This document shows, one piece after another, positions 16,445-24,877 of a stretch of DNA of 64,000 bases. This DNA is from an uncultured Pseudomonadales bacterium. Lineage in GTDB: Bacteria > Pseudomonadota > Gammaproteobacteria > Pseudomonadales > Cellvibrionaceae. Numbering within the stretch: the first letter of the stretch is position 1; each line of letters opens with the position of its first letter. The position numbers were made by a program, and so were the translations under genes. The notes under the pieces are model-generated. The model saw nothing but the letters and a program-made list of their open reading frames with translations. It was not told the DNA's origin and ran no database searches. The DNA lies in the NCBI GenBank assembly GCA_947488935.1, contig CANLBN010000002.1, forward strand, positions 248,001 to 312,000. Reading direction: 5' to 3'.

Positions 16445-16993
16445 TTAGTGATGCTTGTGGGCCTTTTTTACTCCGGTGTGTTGCTTTTTAGCCACTGTGG
16501 TAATCGTTTTTTGGCTGCCATCGTCAAAGCTTAGTGTAATGTCGATTTTGTCACCGTTTTCGATCGGCTTTGTGACACCAATAAACATGATGTGATTACC
16601 GCCAGGCTCAAAATTCGCTTTGCCTTTTGCTGGAATTGTTAAGGGCTCCATTTTTTGCATTCTAAACGTGCCATTATGTTTAATATGTTCGTGCATCTCG
16701 ACTAATTTAGCACTATCGCTAGCAACATTAACCAAGGTAATATCTTTTTCCCCGTTATTAACAATAGTAAAATAAGCAGCGCTATTGGTGATGCCAGGTG
16801 GTGTTGTTTTAATAATTGGGTGGTGTATGGAAATAGCATCACCTTTGTTGTGAGCACTATGAGTTTTGTGTGTATTATCTTTGGTGTGCTTCTCATGACT
16901 GCTTTTTTCTTTGTGGGAGTCGTGACTACCATGTTGATGACCGAAGCTTGTGCTACTTACGAGTAGTGCAGTAATTAAAAATAAATGTTTCAT
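16445..16993 (-). CDS. Periplasmic copper chaperone PCu(A)C
   Basis: 182 aa with a signal peptide (MKHLFLITALLVSSTSFG). A His-rich stretch follows (HQHGSHDSHKEKSSHEKH and onwards to residue ~50), a likely metal buffer, then the PCuAC domain. The copper motif H-M-x-M-H-x-M is seen as EMHEHIKHNGTFRMQKM and GGNHIMFIG. The C-terminus is again His-rich (KKAHKHH). It delivers Cu(I) to cytochrome oxidase together with SCO. Confidence 0.9.
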   Translation of the reverse strand: MKHLFLITALLVSSTSFGHQHGSHDSHKEKSSHEKHTKDNTHKTHSAHNKGDAISIHHPIIKTTPPGITNSAAYFTIVNNGEKDITLVNVASDSAKLVEMHEHIKHNGTFRMQKMEPLTIPAKGKANFEPGGNHIMFIGVTKPIENGDKIDITLSFDDGSQKTITTVAKKQHTGVKKAHKHH

Positions 16994-17106
16994 GGAGTTT
17001 CCTTCGTTATTGGTTTGTCTTTAATGCACCTAGTGCTTATTAAAGGTTATTGATTTTTATTTTCAGGTTTCTTGTTGTTAAGTTCTTCATTTGGGTTAAT
17101 GGTTAC

Positions 17107-17745
17107 ATGGGTTTATTTTTAGAGAGAGTATCCATATTACTCTCCGTTGGTAAAAAAACAGTTAAAAAACAAGCCGGCTTATTTTTACTCGCTCTTTTGG
17201 CTCTTGTGTCCCTTATTGTTTATTTGTCTGTTAGTCACCGCTATATATTGTCGACGGAACAAATAGCCTTTTTTGATCAGTCTGCCGGTATCGAGCAAGT
17301 TTATAAAACGATAGAGTGGCCAGAGGATCAAAAAAATAACATTCGTATTATTTATTTTTGGCAAGCCTATTGTCCTTGTGATGCGACGGTTATTCCTCAC
17401 TTTAAAGAGCTTTATAAAGAGCATAGTGATGAAAATGTCGATTTCTATCTCGCAGATCTTTCTCCTTTAGCCTTACAAAATAATAATAACCCAAGTTATG
17501 AGCGGCCTTTTAGCCATGTTTTAGATAGTGATATAAGCAATCTATTTAGACCATTTATTTCGCATGCACCATCGGTTGCAATTTGGGATAAAAACAACGA
17601 GCTAACTTACTATGGCCCGCACAATTTAGGTTTTGTTTGTAATGCCGATACTAGCTTTGTTAAAAAAGTCGTTGACAGCTTATTGCAAAATATTCAATCC
17701 AAGAATATTAATATCCTTGGTAATAGTTGCTTTTGTGCGCTGTAA
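17107..17745 (+). CDS. Membrane-anchored thioredoxin-like protein (DUF6436-like)
   Basis: 212 aa from the ATG at 17107; an upstream TTG at 17050 would add 19 hydrophobic residues before the natural anchor. One transmembrane segment (AGLFLLALLALVSLIVYLSV), then an extracytoplasmic domain with a thioredoxin-like beginning, IRIIYFWQAYCPCDATVIPHF, containing a C-P-C site rather than CxxC. Further Cys occur in GFVCNAD and at the very C-terminus (NSCFCAL). This matches my memory of the DUF6436 family. Location beside SCO, PCuAC and a DUF2946-like gene suggests a role in periplasmic thiol or copper chemistry; function is not established. Confidence 0.68.
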   Translation: MGLFLERVSILLSVGKKTVKKQAGLFLLALLALVSLIVYLSVSHRYILSTEQIAFFDQSAGIEQVYKTIEWPEDQKNNIRIIYFWQAYCPCDATVIPHFKELYKEHSDENVDFYLADLSPLALQNNNNPSYERPFSHVLDSDISNLFRPFISHAPSVAIWDKNNELTYYGPHNLGFVCNADTSFVKKVVDSLLQNIQSKNINILGNSCFCAL

Positions 17746-17753
17746 ATAATTGA

Positions 17754-18149
17754 CTAAGCGATATAGATAGGCGGTGCACGCGATTGTCGAGAGGAATAGG
17801 GAAGAGTATTGTTTGGCAACTGATAATGCTTTGTACTTATATACTTGTTGTCTAGGGTATAGGGCTTTGGTCCATAAAAAGATTGAATAATGTCGTTGTT
17901 ATCATCAGGACTAAAGGTACAAAATGGACATTTATGAATATTAATTGTGTTTGAGTTTAGCCGACTTGAATCTGTGTCGGCTTCTATTTCGGTCAGGCTT
18001 ACCCAGATATACCCTTGAGATGTACAGAGTAATATTTTTTTACCATCGGATACTGCTGCATTGGCCAAGCCGATATTGAGCACCAGTATAGCAATACTTA
18101 AATAGCTAATAAGTCGAGTGTTATATGTCGTTGCTCGATAGGTTTTCAT
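17754..18149 (-). CDS. Small secreted protein, DUF2946-like
   Basis: 131 aa with an N-terminal hydrophobic signal (YLSIAILVLNIGLANA). The pattern LLCTSQGYIWVSL, then HKCPFC, and a C-terminal SRQSRAPPIYIA is that of DUF2946 proteins, which are often found near copper or cobalamin uptake genes. The Cys pair and His could bind metal. Function unknown. Convergent with the thioredoxin-like gene. Confidence 0.65.
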   Translation of the reverse strand: MKTYRATTYNTRLISYLSIAILVLNIGLANAAVSDGKKILLCTSQGYIWVSLTEIEADTDSSRLNSNTINIHKCPFCTFSPDDNNDIIQSFYGPKPYTLDNKYISTKHYQLPNNTLPYSSRQSRAPPIYIA

Positions 18150-18168
18150 TTGAGTATTATTTTAAGGC

Positions 18169-18936
18169 TTATGCATTAAATTGTTGTCCGGTGATATTAT
18201 TCCCATTTGTATTGCTAGTGTCCATTAAATAAACATATAAAGGTATGAGGGAATCTGCTGATTTTACCTGTAAAGGGTCTTCCGCCGGAAAGGCGTTGGC
18301 CCGCATTTGGGTTCTGGTGGCTCCGGGGTTAATGCTGTTAACGCATATTTTGCTCGTCTCTTTTAACTCATCTGCAAGGGTGGTCATTAGGTTTTCGATG
18401 GCTGCTTTGCTCGCTGCGTATGCACCCCAGTAAGCTCTGCCTTTTAAACCAACGGAAGAGCCAGTAAAAATAATAGAGGCCTGTTGACTTTTTTGCAAAA
18501 GCGGTAAGCAATTTTTAGTTAATATAAATGGCGCGTTAACATTAACGGCCATAAGTTGTTGCCAAGTAGAGGAAGAATAATTAGCAATAGAGGTGCGTTC
18601 ACCCAATAGTGCTGCATTGTGCAATAAGCCATCGAGACGGCCAAAGGTTTCATCAATAGCTTGGCTGAGTTGTTGGTAATCTTGCTCGGTAGCGGTTTCA
18701 AAATCAATAACAAAAATAGCGGGTTGTTTGTTCCCGGCGGCTTCTATTTCGTCGTAAACTGCCTCTAATTTCTCTACGGTTCTGCCTAATAGTATAACGG
18801 TAGCACCGAAGCTCGCGTAGGCTTTTGCAATGGTTTTGCCTATGCCATCGCCGGCACCGGTTACGGCGATGACACTATCAGTTAAGCAGCTTGTATCTGG
18901 ATGATAATTTGCTAATAATTTTTCCGTTGAACTCAT
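18169..18936 (-). CDS. yciK: YciK family short-chain oxidoreductase
   Basis: 255 aa classical SDR. NAD(P) motif VTGAGDGIGKTIA, NAA motif LLHNAALLGE, catalytic Ser in FTGSSVGLKG and Tyr/Lys in YWGAYAASKAAIE, then the PGATRTQMRANAF segment. Last gene of the mtaD-ubiG-mupP-yciK run, the order seen in Pseudomonas. Physiological substrate unknown. Confidence 0.9.
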   Translation of the reverse strand: MSSTEKLLANYHPDTSCLTDSVIAVTGAGDGIGKTIAKAYASFGATVILLGRTVEKLEAVYDEIEAAGNKQPAIFVIDFETATEQDYQQLSQAIDETFGRLDGLLHNAALLGERTSIANYSSSTWQQLMAVNVNAPFILTKNCLPLLQKSQQASIIFTGSSVGLKGRAYWGAYAASKAAIENLMTTLADELKETSKICVNSINPGATRTQMRANAFPAEDPLQVKSADSLIPLYVYLMDTSNTNGNNITGQQFNA

Positions 18937-18996
18937 CGTTTAGTTTGTCTCTTTTGATTGTGTTACGTTTAAATAGTTAATGTTTAAAAGTGCCAG

Positions 18997-19668
18997 CTAC
19001 GGCTTAGCTAAGTAACCATTGACAATAGGCCATATCTCATTTGCGTGTTGGACGATATGATCAGCGTTCCATTCTTCTATCTTGTCTTCTTGTTCGATAT
19101 AGCCAAAACCTGCCGCGATAGTTTTACTGCCTGCACTAATACCACAATCAATATCTCGCTTATGATCGCCGACATAGATAACCTCGGAGGGTTTGCAAGC
19201 AGTTTGTTTACATGCCAGTAAAAGTGCCTCGGGGTCTGGCTTAGCATGAACGACATGATCTGGGCATAACACTACATCAGGGCGGCTAGGAAAGCTTAAT
19301 TGCTCCACTATGGGCTGGGTAAATCGATAGGGTTTATTGGTAATAATTCCCCAGTAAAGCCCGCGTTTATGTAGTTGTTCCAGAAGCGGTGTCATGCCCT
19401 CGTATAGTAAGCAGTATTTACCCATATGCTCAAAATAAATATCGAGTAAGCGCAGCCTGCGTTCTTCAAAATCGCTATCGCCGTCTTGCAAGCCAAAGGC
19501 AAGAGTCGTCAGTGCACGTGCGCCATTAGAGACTGTTTCTCGAATTTTTTCTTCGCAGACTCTCGCAACATTGTATTCGTCGGCCAATTGATTAAGTGTT
19601 AATACAAAGTCGGGCGCTGTATCGAGTAGTGTCCCGTCCAAGTCAAAGAAGACTGCTTTTATGGTCAT
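18997..19668 (-). CDS. mupP: HAD phosphatase, MupP/phosphoglycolate phosphatase type
   Basis: 223 aa HAD-superfamily hydrolase. Motif I FFDLDGTLLDTAPD, motif II Thr/Ser in WGIITNKP, motif III Lys in HAKPDPEAL, motif IV VGDHKRDIDCGISAG. The gene directly after ubiG in Pseudomonas is MupP, N-acetylmuramic acid 6-phosphate phosphatase of the peptidoglycan recycling bypass. The same neighbourhood here favours MupP over phosphoglycolate phosphatase (Gph), which is very similar in sequence. Confidence 0.85.
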   Translation of the reverse strand: MTIKAVFFDLDGTLLDTAPDFVLTLNQLADEYNVARVCEEKIRETVSNGARALTTLAFGLQDGDSDFEERRLRLLDIYFEHMGKYCLLYEGMTPLLEQLHKRGLYWGIITNKPYRFTQPIVEQLSFPSRPDVVLCPDHVVHAKPDPEALLLACKQTACKPSEVIYVGDHKRDIDCGISAGSKTIAAGFGYIEQEDKIEEWNADHIVQHANEIWPIVNGYLAKP

Positions 19669-19706
19669 ATTAGTTAATCATTTTACCTATGATAATTATG
19701 AGTGCT

Positions 19707-20414
19707 TTATATCTTTTTTGTATGTACAAGATAGTTCACGTCGACATCATTTTGATTGAGTTTGTAGTTTTTGGTGATGGGGTTATACGTCATGCCTGTG
19801 ATTTCTAACCAGTCAAGACCCGCATTGCGTGCCCAACTAGCAAGCTCCGAGGGCTTAATGAATTTATTGTATTCATGCGTGCCCTTGGGTAATAGTTGCA
19901 ATACATATTCAGCACCGATAATGGCAAAGGCATAGGATTTAGGATTGCGATTAATCGTAGAGAAATAAACATCACCACCCGGTTTTACTAGATCTGCACA
20001 GGCTTTGATGACTTGGCTAGGGTCTGGCACATGCTCAAGCATTTCAAGACACGTTACAATATCAAATGACTCGGGCTCTTGAGCGGCTAGTTCTTCCGCG
20101 GTAATTTTTTTGTAATTGATAGATACATTGCTTTCTAGCTGATGCAGTTTAGCAACATTCAATGGGGCTTCGCCCATATCGATACCGGTAACCTCGGCGC
20201 CGCGTTTAGCCAATGCCTCGCATAAGATGCCGCCACCACAGCCTACATCTAATACTTTTAGCTCGGCAACAGGTGTGCGTTCATCAATAAAGTTGGTGCG
20301 TAGTGGGTTAATTTCGTGCAGTGGTTTAAATTCACTGTTTTTATCCCACCAGCGTTTGGCTAGTGCCTCAAATTTAGCTATTTCTGCGTTATCAACGTTC
20401 AATGAGTCAGTCAT
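19707..20414 (-). CDS. ubiG: Ubiquinone biosynthesis O-methyltransferase UbiG
   Basis: 235 aa. Class I SAM methyltransferase of ubiquinone synthesis (both O-methylation steps). N-terminal [25 protein letters not shown] is diagnostic of UbiG. The SAM motif is [27 protein letters not shown], then EMLEHVPDP. The ATG at 20414 overlaps the upstream stop as ATGA, so I prefer it to a start 21 nt earlier. Confidence 0.95.
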   Translation of the reverse strand: MTDSLNVDNAEIAKFEALAKRWWDKNSEFKPLHEINPLRTNFIDERTPVAELKVLDVGCGGGILCEALAKRGAEVTGIDMGEAPLNVAKLHQLESNVSINYKKITAEELAAQEPESFDIVTCLEMLEHVPDPSQVIKACADLVKPGGDVYFSTINRNPKSYAFAIIGAEYVLQLLPKGTHEYNKFIKPSELASWARNAGLDWLEITGMTYNPITKNYKLNQNDVDVNYLVHTKKI

Positions 20415-21724
20415 GATTGGATGGTTTCCTGCCATGTTTGTGTATTACTAATAATTTCTTTTTCGTTAAGGGTGCATAATTCGCGATCGCTCATTAACAC
20501 CTTACCATTAACCCAGCTATGGCTAATACGGTGCCCATTATGGGTATAGATAACTTGCGAAATTGGATCATACATGGGTTTTTGGTCAATGGGGTCGAGT
20601 TTAATGGCTATAATATCGGCTGCTTTGCCCACTTCTAAGCTACCGGTTATATCATCTATGCCAAGAGCTTTAGCGCCGTTTATGGTTGCCATCTCTAACA
20701 CTTGTGCGGCACTTAATGCTGCTGCATCATCGGCAACGGCTTTACCCAATAATGCGGCGGTATGCATTTCGCCAAACATATCAAGGTTATTATTGCTGGC
20801 GCAACCATCTGTACCTAGCGCGACATTAATGCCCTCTTGGAGGAGTTGATTGGCTGGGCAAAAACCACTAGCCAGTTTTAAATTTGACTCCGGGCAGTGA
20901 ATGACATGTGCGCCGGACTCTTTTAGTAATTCAAAGTCACCCTTGTTTAATGATGTCATATGTACACACTGAGTTGTCGGCCCCAGTATATTTAACTCTG
21001 ATAAACGCTGTATTGGGCGCTTACCTGTTTTGTCGAGGGATTCGGTTATCTCGTGCTTAGTTTCGTGTAAGTGAATTTGAACGGTTGCTTGTAACTCTGG
21101 CGCTAGCACTGCAATACGCTCAAAAACATCATCGCTTACGGTATAGGGTGCATGAGGTCCAAAATTGACATTAATTAATTCGTGGGCGCTGTAGCTATCG
21201 CGCAAAGCTAAACCTTTACTAATGTATTCATCGGCATTTTTGGCCCAGGCGCTGGGGAAATCAATAATAGGGAAGCTAATGTCGCACCGAATACCCGCAC
21301 TATGGGCAACGGAGCAAGTCTCTTCTGGAAAGAAATACATATCAGAGAAGCAGGTCGTGCCGCTACGTATCATTTCGGCTATCGCTAATTGTGAGCCATT
21401 GTTGACAAATTTAGCGGATACATGCGCCCCTTCGGCGGGCCATATATGATCATTAAGCCAAGTGCTTAGAGGCAGATCATCGGCAAAGCCACGTAATAAG
21501 CTCATAGCAGCGTGGCCGTGGGCATTAATAAGCCCAGGCATAACAATATGTTCATCAAGCTCGACAATGGTGTCGGATTTATAGCGGTTTCGTGCTTCTG
21601 CTGTTGGTGTAATGGCGGTGATTTTTCCACCATTAATGACTAAAGAACATTGGCTAAAAACTTTGTTATGGGGGACGACAGGGATAATCCATTGCGCATG
21701 TATTAATAAATCACAGTTTTCCAT
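20411..21724 (-). CDS. mtaD: TRZ/ATZ family amidohydrolase (5'-methylthioadenosine/SAH deaminase type)
   Basis: 437 aa from the ATG at 21724 (GGGAG 5 nt upstream). Amidohydrolase with metal motifs [34 protein letters not shown] and [14 protein letters not shown]. In Pseudomonas the same position beside ubiG encodes methylthioadenosine deaminase. The stop overlaps the ubiG start. The mtnA gene that lies between this gene and gyrA in Pseudomonas is absent here; a DUF1127 gene and a diguanylate cyclase gene occupy the interval. Confidence 0.87.
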   Translation of the reverse strand: MENCDLLIHAQWIIPVVPHNKVFSQCSLVINGGKITAITPTAEARNRYKSDTIVELDEHIVMPGLINAHGHAAMSLLRGFADDLPLSTWLNDHIWPAEGAHVSAKFVNNGSQLAIAEMIRSGTTCFSDMYFFPEETCSVAHSAGIRCDISFPIIDFPSAWAKNADEYISKGLALRDSYSAHELINVNFGPHAPYTVSDDVFERIAVLAPELQATVQIHLHETKHEITESLDKTGKRPIQRLSELNILGPTTQCVHMTSLNKGDFELLKESGAHVIHCPESNLKLASGFCPANQLLQEGINVALGTDGCASNNNLDMFGEMHTAALLGKAVADDAAALSAAQVLEMATINGAKALGIDDITGSLEVGKAADIIAIKLDPIDQKPMYDPISQVIYTHNGHRISHSWVNGKVLMSDRELCTLNEKEIISNTQTWQETIQS

Positions 21725-21799
21725 AAAACTCCCATACACTTTTGTTGATACTTGTTTGTTAACCCTGCCTAAGATAATCAAACAGGTAATAATTGCTTG

Positions 21800-22401
21800 C
21801 GCATTATAAGCTAAAATCCATGATAACGGCTTATTTGTGCATTGGTTTTTACTATATTGGATGGCAGTCTTTCTAATTGCTGTAAATAAGCGGTATTTAA
21901 TTCAATTAATTGTGAATAAAAGCCTATTTATTTCTTGAAACAAAGGTATACTCACACTTGCTTTTTAAAGCAGATCTATCTATTTATAACGCTACTTTTA
22001 AGATAAATATTTATTAACTATGAGCAAGTCGATAAGCACAATGAATGCGGTGAATAAAAACGCTGTACTCTCTGTAACAAACCTCAACCACAATTTGGTT
22101 GGCTTGTTATCGCTTGTCTGTGGGCTTAATAAATGTGCGTCTTATCGGTCAAAGTGTCAATCGAATGCCTATCGCTTATCTGCATCTATTATTAGTATTA
22201 TTAATGTAATGCCGATGATGATTACCCCCAAGTTAATGGGTAAATGGCATAAATTAACATCGCGTCCTGTTGGTAAAGTAAATATTTAGATTTTCATCCA
22301 CTGGCCGCGATAATTGTCGCGGCTACTGTACCTTTTTTATATTTCTCAGTTTCCTCGATACTTAAGCGGTCTTTTATAACTTTGTAGTTTAGGAGATCAC
22401 T
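21800..22401. other. Intergenic region with a weak ORF and a hairpin
   Basis: Mostly AT-rich. It holds one open frame (22020-22289, 89 aa) without an SD or recognisable family signal. Just after its stop a GC-rich hairpin GCCGCGA / TCGCGGC (22304-22323, 6-nt loop) is followed 9 nt later by six Ts, a possible weak terminator. I do not call the frame a gene. Confidence 0.4.
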
Positions 22402-22770
22402 ATGTCTATTGTTAATTGTTTAAAAGTTATTGTTATAAAGCCTCTTTATAAATTTGTTCGTGCGACCTATGTTTCTATCAATACGTTGCATGCCAATGTT
22501 CGAGCGATAGAGAATAAAGATCGCTCATTGCGTGCGCTAGAGAAACTGGATGCACGCCTATTAGAGGATGTCGGGTTATGTCGCGTTGATGATAAAGTGC
22601 TGTCTCTTAAAGAGGTAAGGGCTATCAGTGAGGTCAATGCTCTTGAGCATGAGCGTAAATTAAAAGAAGAGGCGTCTGCTTTATCGAAAAGAAGGCTTTC
22701 GGTTATTAACCGCCGCAATGCAAGTGCGCGTGCAAAGGACTATGAGTTATTGCAAGAGCCTCTCGAATAG
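22402..22770 (+). CDS. DUF1127 domain-containing protein (YjiS-like)
   Basis: 122 aa, basic. The segment LRALEKLDARLLEDVGLCRVDD is the DUF1127 core (Leu-rich, arginine-containing, ending in D-[IV]-G-L-x-R). The C-terminal half is Lys/Arg/Glu-rich and longer than in minimal DUF1127 proteins. AGGAG lies 6 nt before the ATG. Short DUF1127 proteins in other bacteria act in RNA turnover, phosphate or stress responses; no role is shown here. Confidence 0.78.
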   Translation: MSIVNCLKVIVIKPLYKFVRATYVSINTLHANVRAIENKDRSLRALEKLDARLLEDVGLCRVDDKVLSLKEVRAISEVNALEHERKLKEEASALSKRRLSVINRRNASARAKDYELLQEPLE

Positions 22771-22802
22771 TGAGTAGCAAAAGCTAGTTGAGTAAAAAAA
22801 TG

Positions 22803-24494
22803 TTACAACGCTTTTTCTCTGCTAGCTTTTGTACTGTTGTGAATAGTAATGATATTGCCGCCTTTTTTCTTGGATTCATACATTAATATATCTGCCTTTT
22901 GTATGATTTCTTCAGGTGTTAGTGTCGTTTTCTTATCAATAATAATGCCGCCAATACTGGCTCCAGTTGTTACTTTTTGCCCATTAATTAAGTATGGAGA
23001 CTCTATATTGTTAATTATTTTCGTTGCTACTTTTTTAAGTGTGTCGCTACTTGCAAGGTCTGCAAGTAAAACAATGAACTCATCCCCCGATTGACGAGCC
23101 ACAGTGTCGTTGTGCCTGACGCAGTCTACAATGCGTGTAGTCACCAATTTTAATAAATTATCACCTAGCAAATGGCCATGTTCATCGTTAATAGATTTAA
23201 AATTATCAAGATCTAAAAACAACAGGCCACAAAGTTCACAAGCACTGTCAGTATTGTTCTTTTTCTTTAAAGCATGATAGGTGTCGTTGAACTTATCGAT
23301 AAACAAAGCGCGATTGGGTAGGCCCGTTAAAAAATCATGTGTGGCTAAATAGCGCATTTCTTCTTCGACTTTTTTTCGCTCGGTAATTTCCTCTTGCAGT
23401 TCAATCGTTCTTTCTTCAACAAGCGCTTCAAGATTTGATTGCATTTTTTTTACATTTAATGCCGCTTTATAAAATTGTTTGACAAGTTCGTTGCCTTCTT
23501 TTATCTGAATTTTACTTATATTTTCTTTAGGGGCTAATACAAAATCTTTATCAGATAGCCTTTTAATAGACTCGAGTACCATTGCAATCGGGCTACTGAG
23601 ATGCTTTGTTAAAAAATAAGCAATAAAAATGGCGATTAGCAAGCCGATGAATGCAATAATTAAGCTATCCATCCTGCTATTTTTTGCCTCTTGTTTTAAT
23701 TCTGATAAGGGTTGGGGTACCATAACACCCCAGCCTGTTTTTTTAACGGTTGTATATCCGCTAATCATATCGGCCTGTAGCGCGGGTGAGTAAAATTGCG
23801 ATACGCCAGAGTTGCCTTTCATCATTTCGCCAACAGGGTGTATTTTGGCTATGTTTTTAATAGATCGTTGCCATTCCTTCTTAGGGTGAGCAATAACGTT
23901 ACCCTGAGAATCGACAATAGCTGCGTGGCCTAAAATACCAAAGTTAATTGATCGTTGAAGCTCAATAATAAAGTCAGTAGATAATGCTACATAATAATTG
24001 CTTTTGTTTTTATTGAGTTGGAGATACAGCATTGGGCTGCCGTATTGATTTATTAGAGTTTGGCTGGGTATAGAAATATGAGCTTGGCTCAATGGGGTGC
24101 TTTTTTCTGAGGCTGCCTCCAGACCAATGGCAGGTTTATGTTTCTCGTCACCAAAAATTATGGCGTAATCTCCTGAGCTCATTTTCTCAGCAATCATCTC
24201 AATGCCCATTTTCTCCGATAAACTATCAAATGCTGCAAGGTGATCGTGTTCGGTTTTATGCTCGGCATTGCGATAATACAGTGCGGCGCTCAGTATATTT
24301 TCAATGTCCAGAACGTATCGATCGAGGGTATATGATAGATGCTTTGCGAGCAGTAAATGCTTTTCTTCAACTTGCGCGAGAACCTTTGTGTAAGCGGTAT
24401 GTTGTAGCCATATGCTCAGTGATAGGACGGGAACGAGTGCGACAACGGCAAAGGCGAGAAATAATGTTGACCGTAACTTTAAGATGAGCTTCAC
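22803..24494 (-). CDS. Membrane diguanylate cyclase, Cache-HAMP-GGDEF (SGDEF variant)
   Basis: 563 aa. TM1 is near residues 10-30, then a periplasmic Cache-like sensor to about residue 270, TM2 (SLIIAFIGLLIAIFIAYFL), a HAMP-like linker and coiled coil (ALVEERTIELQEEITERKKVEEE), and a GGDEF domain (DFLTGLPNRALFID, LFLDLDNFKSINDEHGH). The active-site loop reads SGDEF instead of GGDEF. The allosteric I-site RxxD (RHND) is present five residues before it. Several SGDEF/AGDEF enzymes are reported active, so c-di-GMP synthesis with product inhibition is likely but not certain. No EAL domain. Confidence 0.88.
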   Translation of the reverse strand: MKLILKLRSTLFLAFAVVALVPVLSLSIWLQHTAYTKVLAQVEEKHLLLAKHLSYTLDRYVLDIENILSAALYYRNAEHKTEHDHLAAFDSLSEKMGIEMIAEKMSSGDYAIIFGDEKHKPAIGLEAASEKSTPLSQAHISIPSQTLINQYGSPMLYLQLNKNKSNYYVALSTDFIIELQRSINFGILGHAAIVDSQGNVIAHPKKEWQRSIKNIAKIHPVGEMMKGNSGVSQFYSPALQADMISGYTTVKKTGWGVMVPQPLSELKQEAKNSRMDSLIIAFIGLLIAIFIAYFLTKHLSSPIAMVLESIKRLSDKDFVLAPKENISKIQIKEGNELVKQFYKAALNVKKMQSNLEALVEERTIELQEEITERKKVEEEMRYLATHDFLTGLPNRALFIDKFNDTYHALKKKNNTDSACELCGLLFLDLDNFKSINDEHGHLLGDNLLKLVTTRIVDCVRHNDTVARQSGDEFIVLLADLASSDTLKKVATKIINNIESPYLINGQKVTTGASIGGIIIDKKTTLTPEEIIQKADILMYESKKKGGNIITIHNSTKASREKAL

Positions 24495-24738
24495 TCAATG
24501 CATCCATATAACTAGTAAATGTAAAGATTTTTGTTTGTATCCAATTATTGGTGTTTGCCTTTATATTGGATTTTAGATCTTATAAATGATTAGTTTGAGT
24601 ATAGACCCTACTTCTTGTTTTTGTTCTCGGATCTTTAGCGCGCTAATGTCTTGACTAATAGTTCGATTATTAGGCAGGTTGTTCAAGATTGCTACAATTA
24701 AATCAATGTCCCTATATTCCCTATATTGCCTTTAATTA

Positions 24739-24747
24739 TGCTAGAAT
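24739..24747 (+). promoter_or_regulatory. Possible extended -10 promoter of gyrA
   Basis: TGCTAGAAT fits an extended -10 (TGn plus TAGAAT) about 130 nt before the gyrA start. There is no good -35. The 380-bp region upstream of gyrA shows no gene. Confidence 0.35.
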
Positions 24748-24877
24748 TGCGCCTTTTATCTGTTGGGTAATGTATACGCTTAAAACCCCTTGAGGGTGCC
24801 TTAATGGCGCGAGAATACATGTTGTTAGCTCAGCGCATTACATAATCATAACTATAGCGATAGTAGGCAGTAAATTT

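Noticed and set aside
22020..22289. 89-codon open frame after mtaD
   Set aside because: No SD, no recognisable family pattern and composition like intergenic DNA; only the hairpin after its stop hints at transcription.
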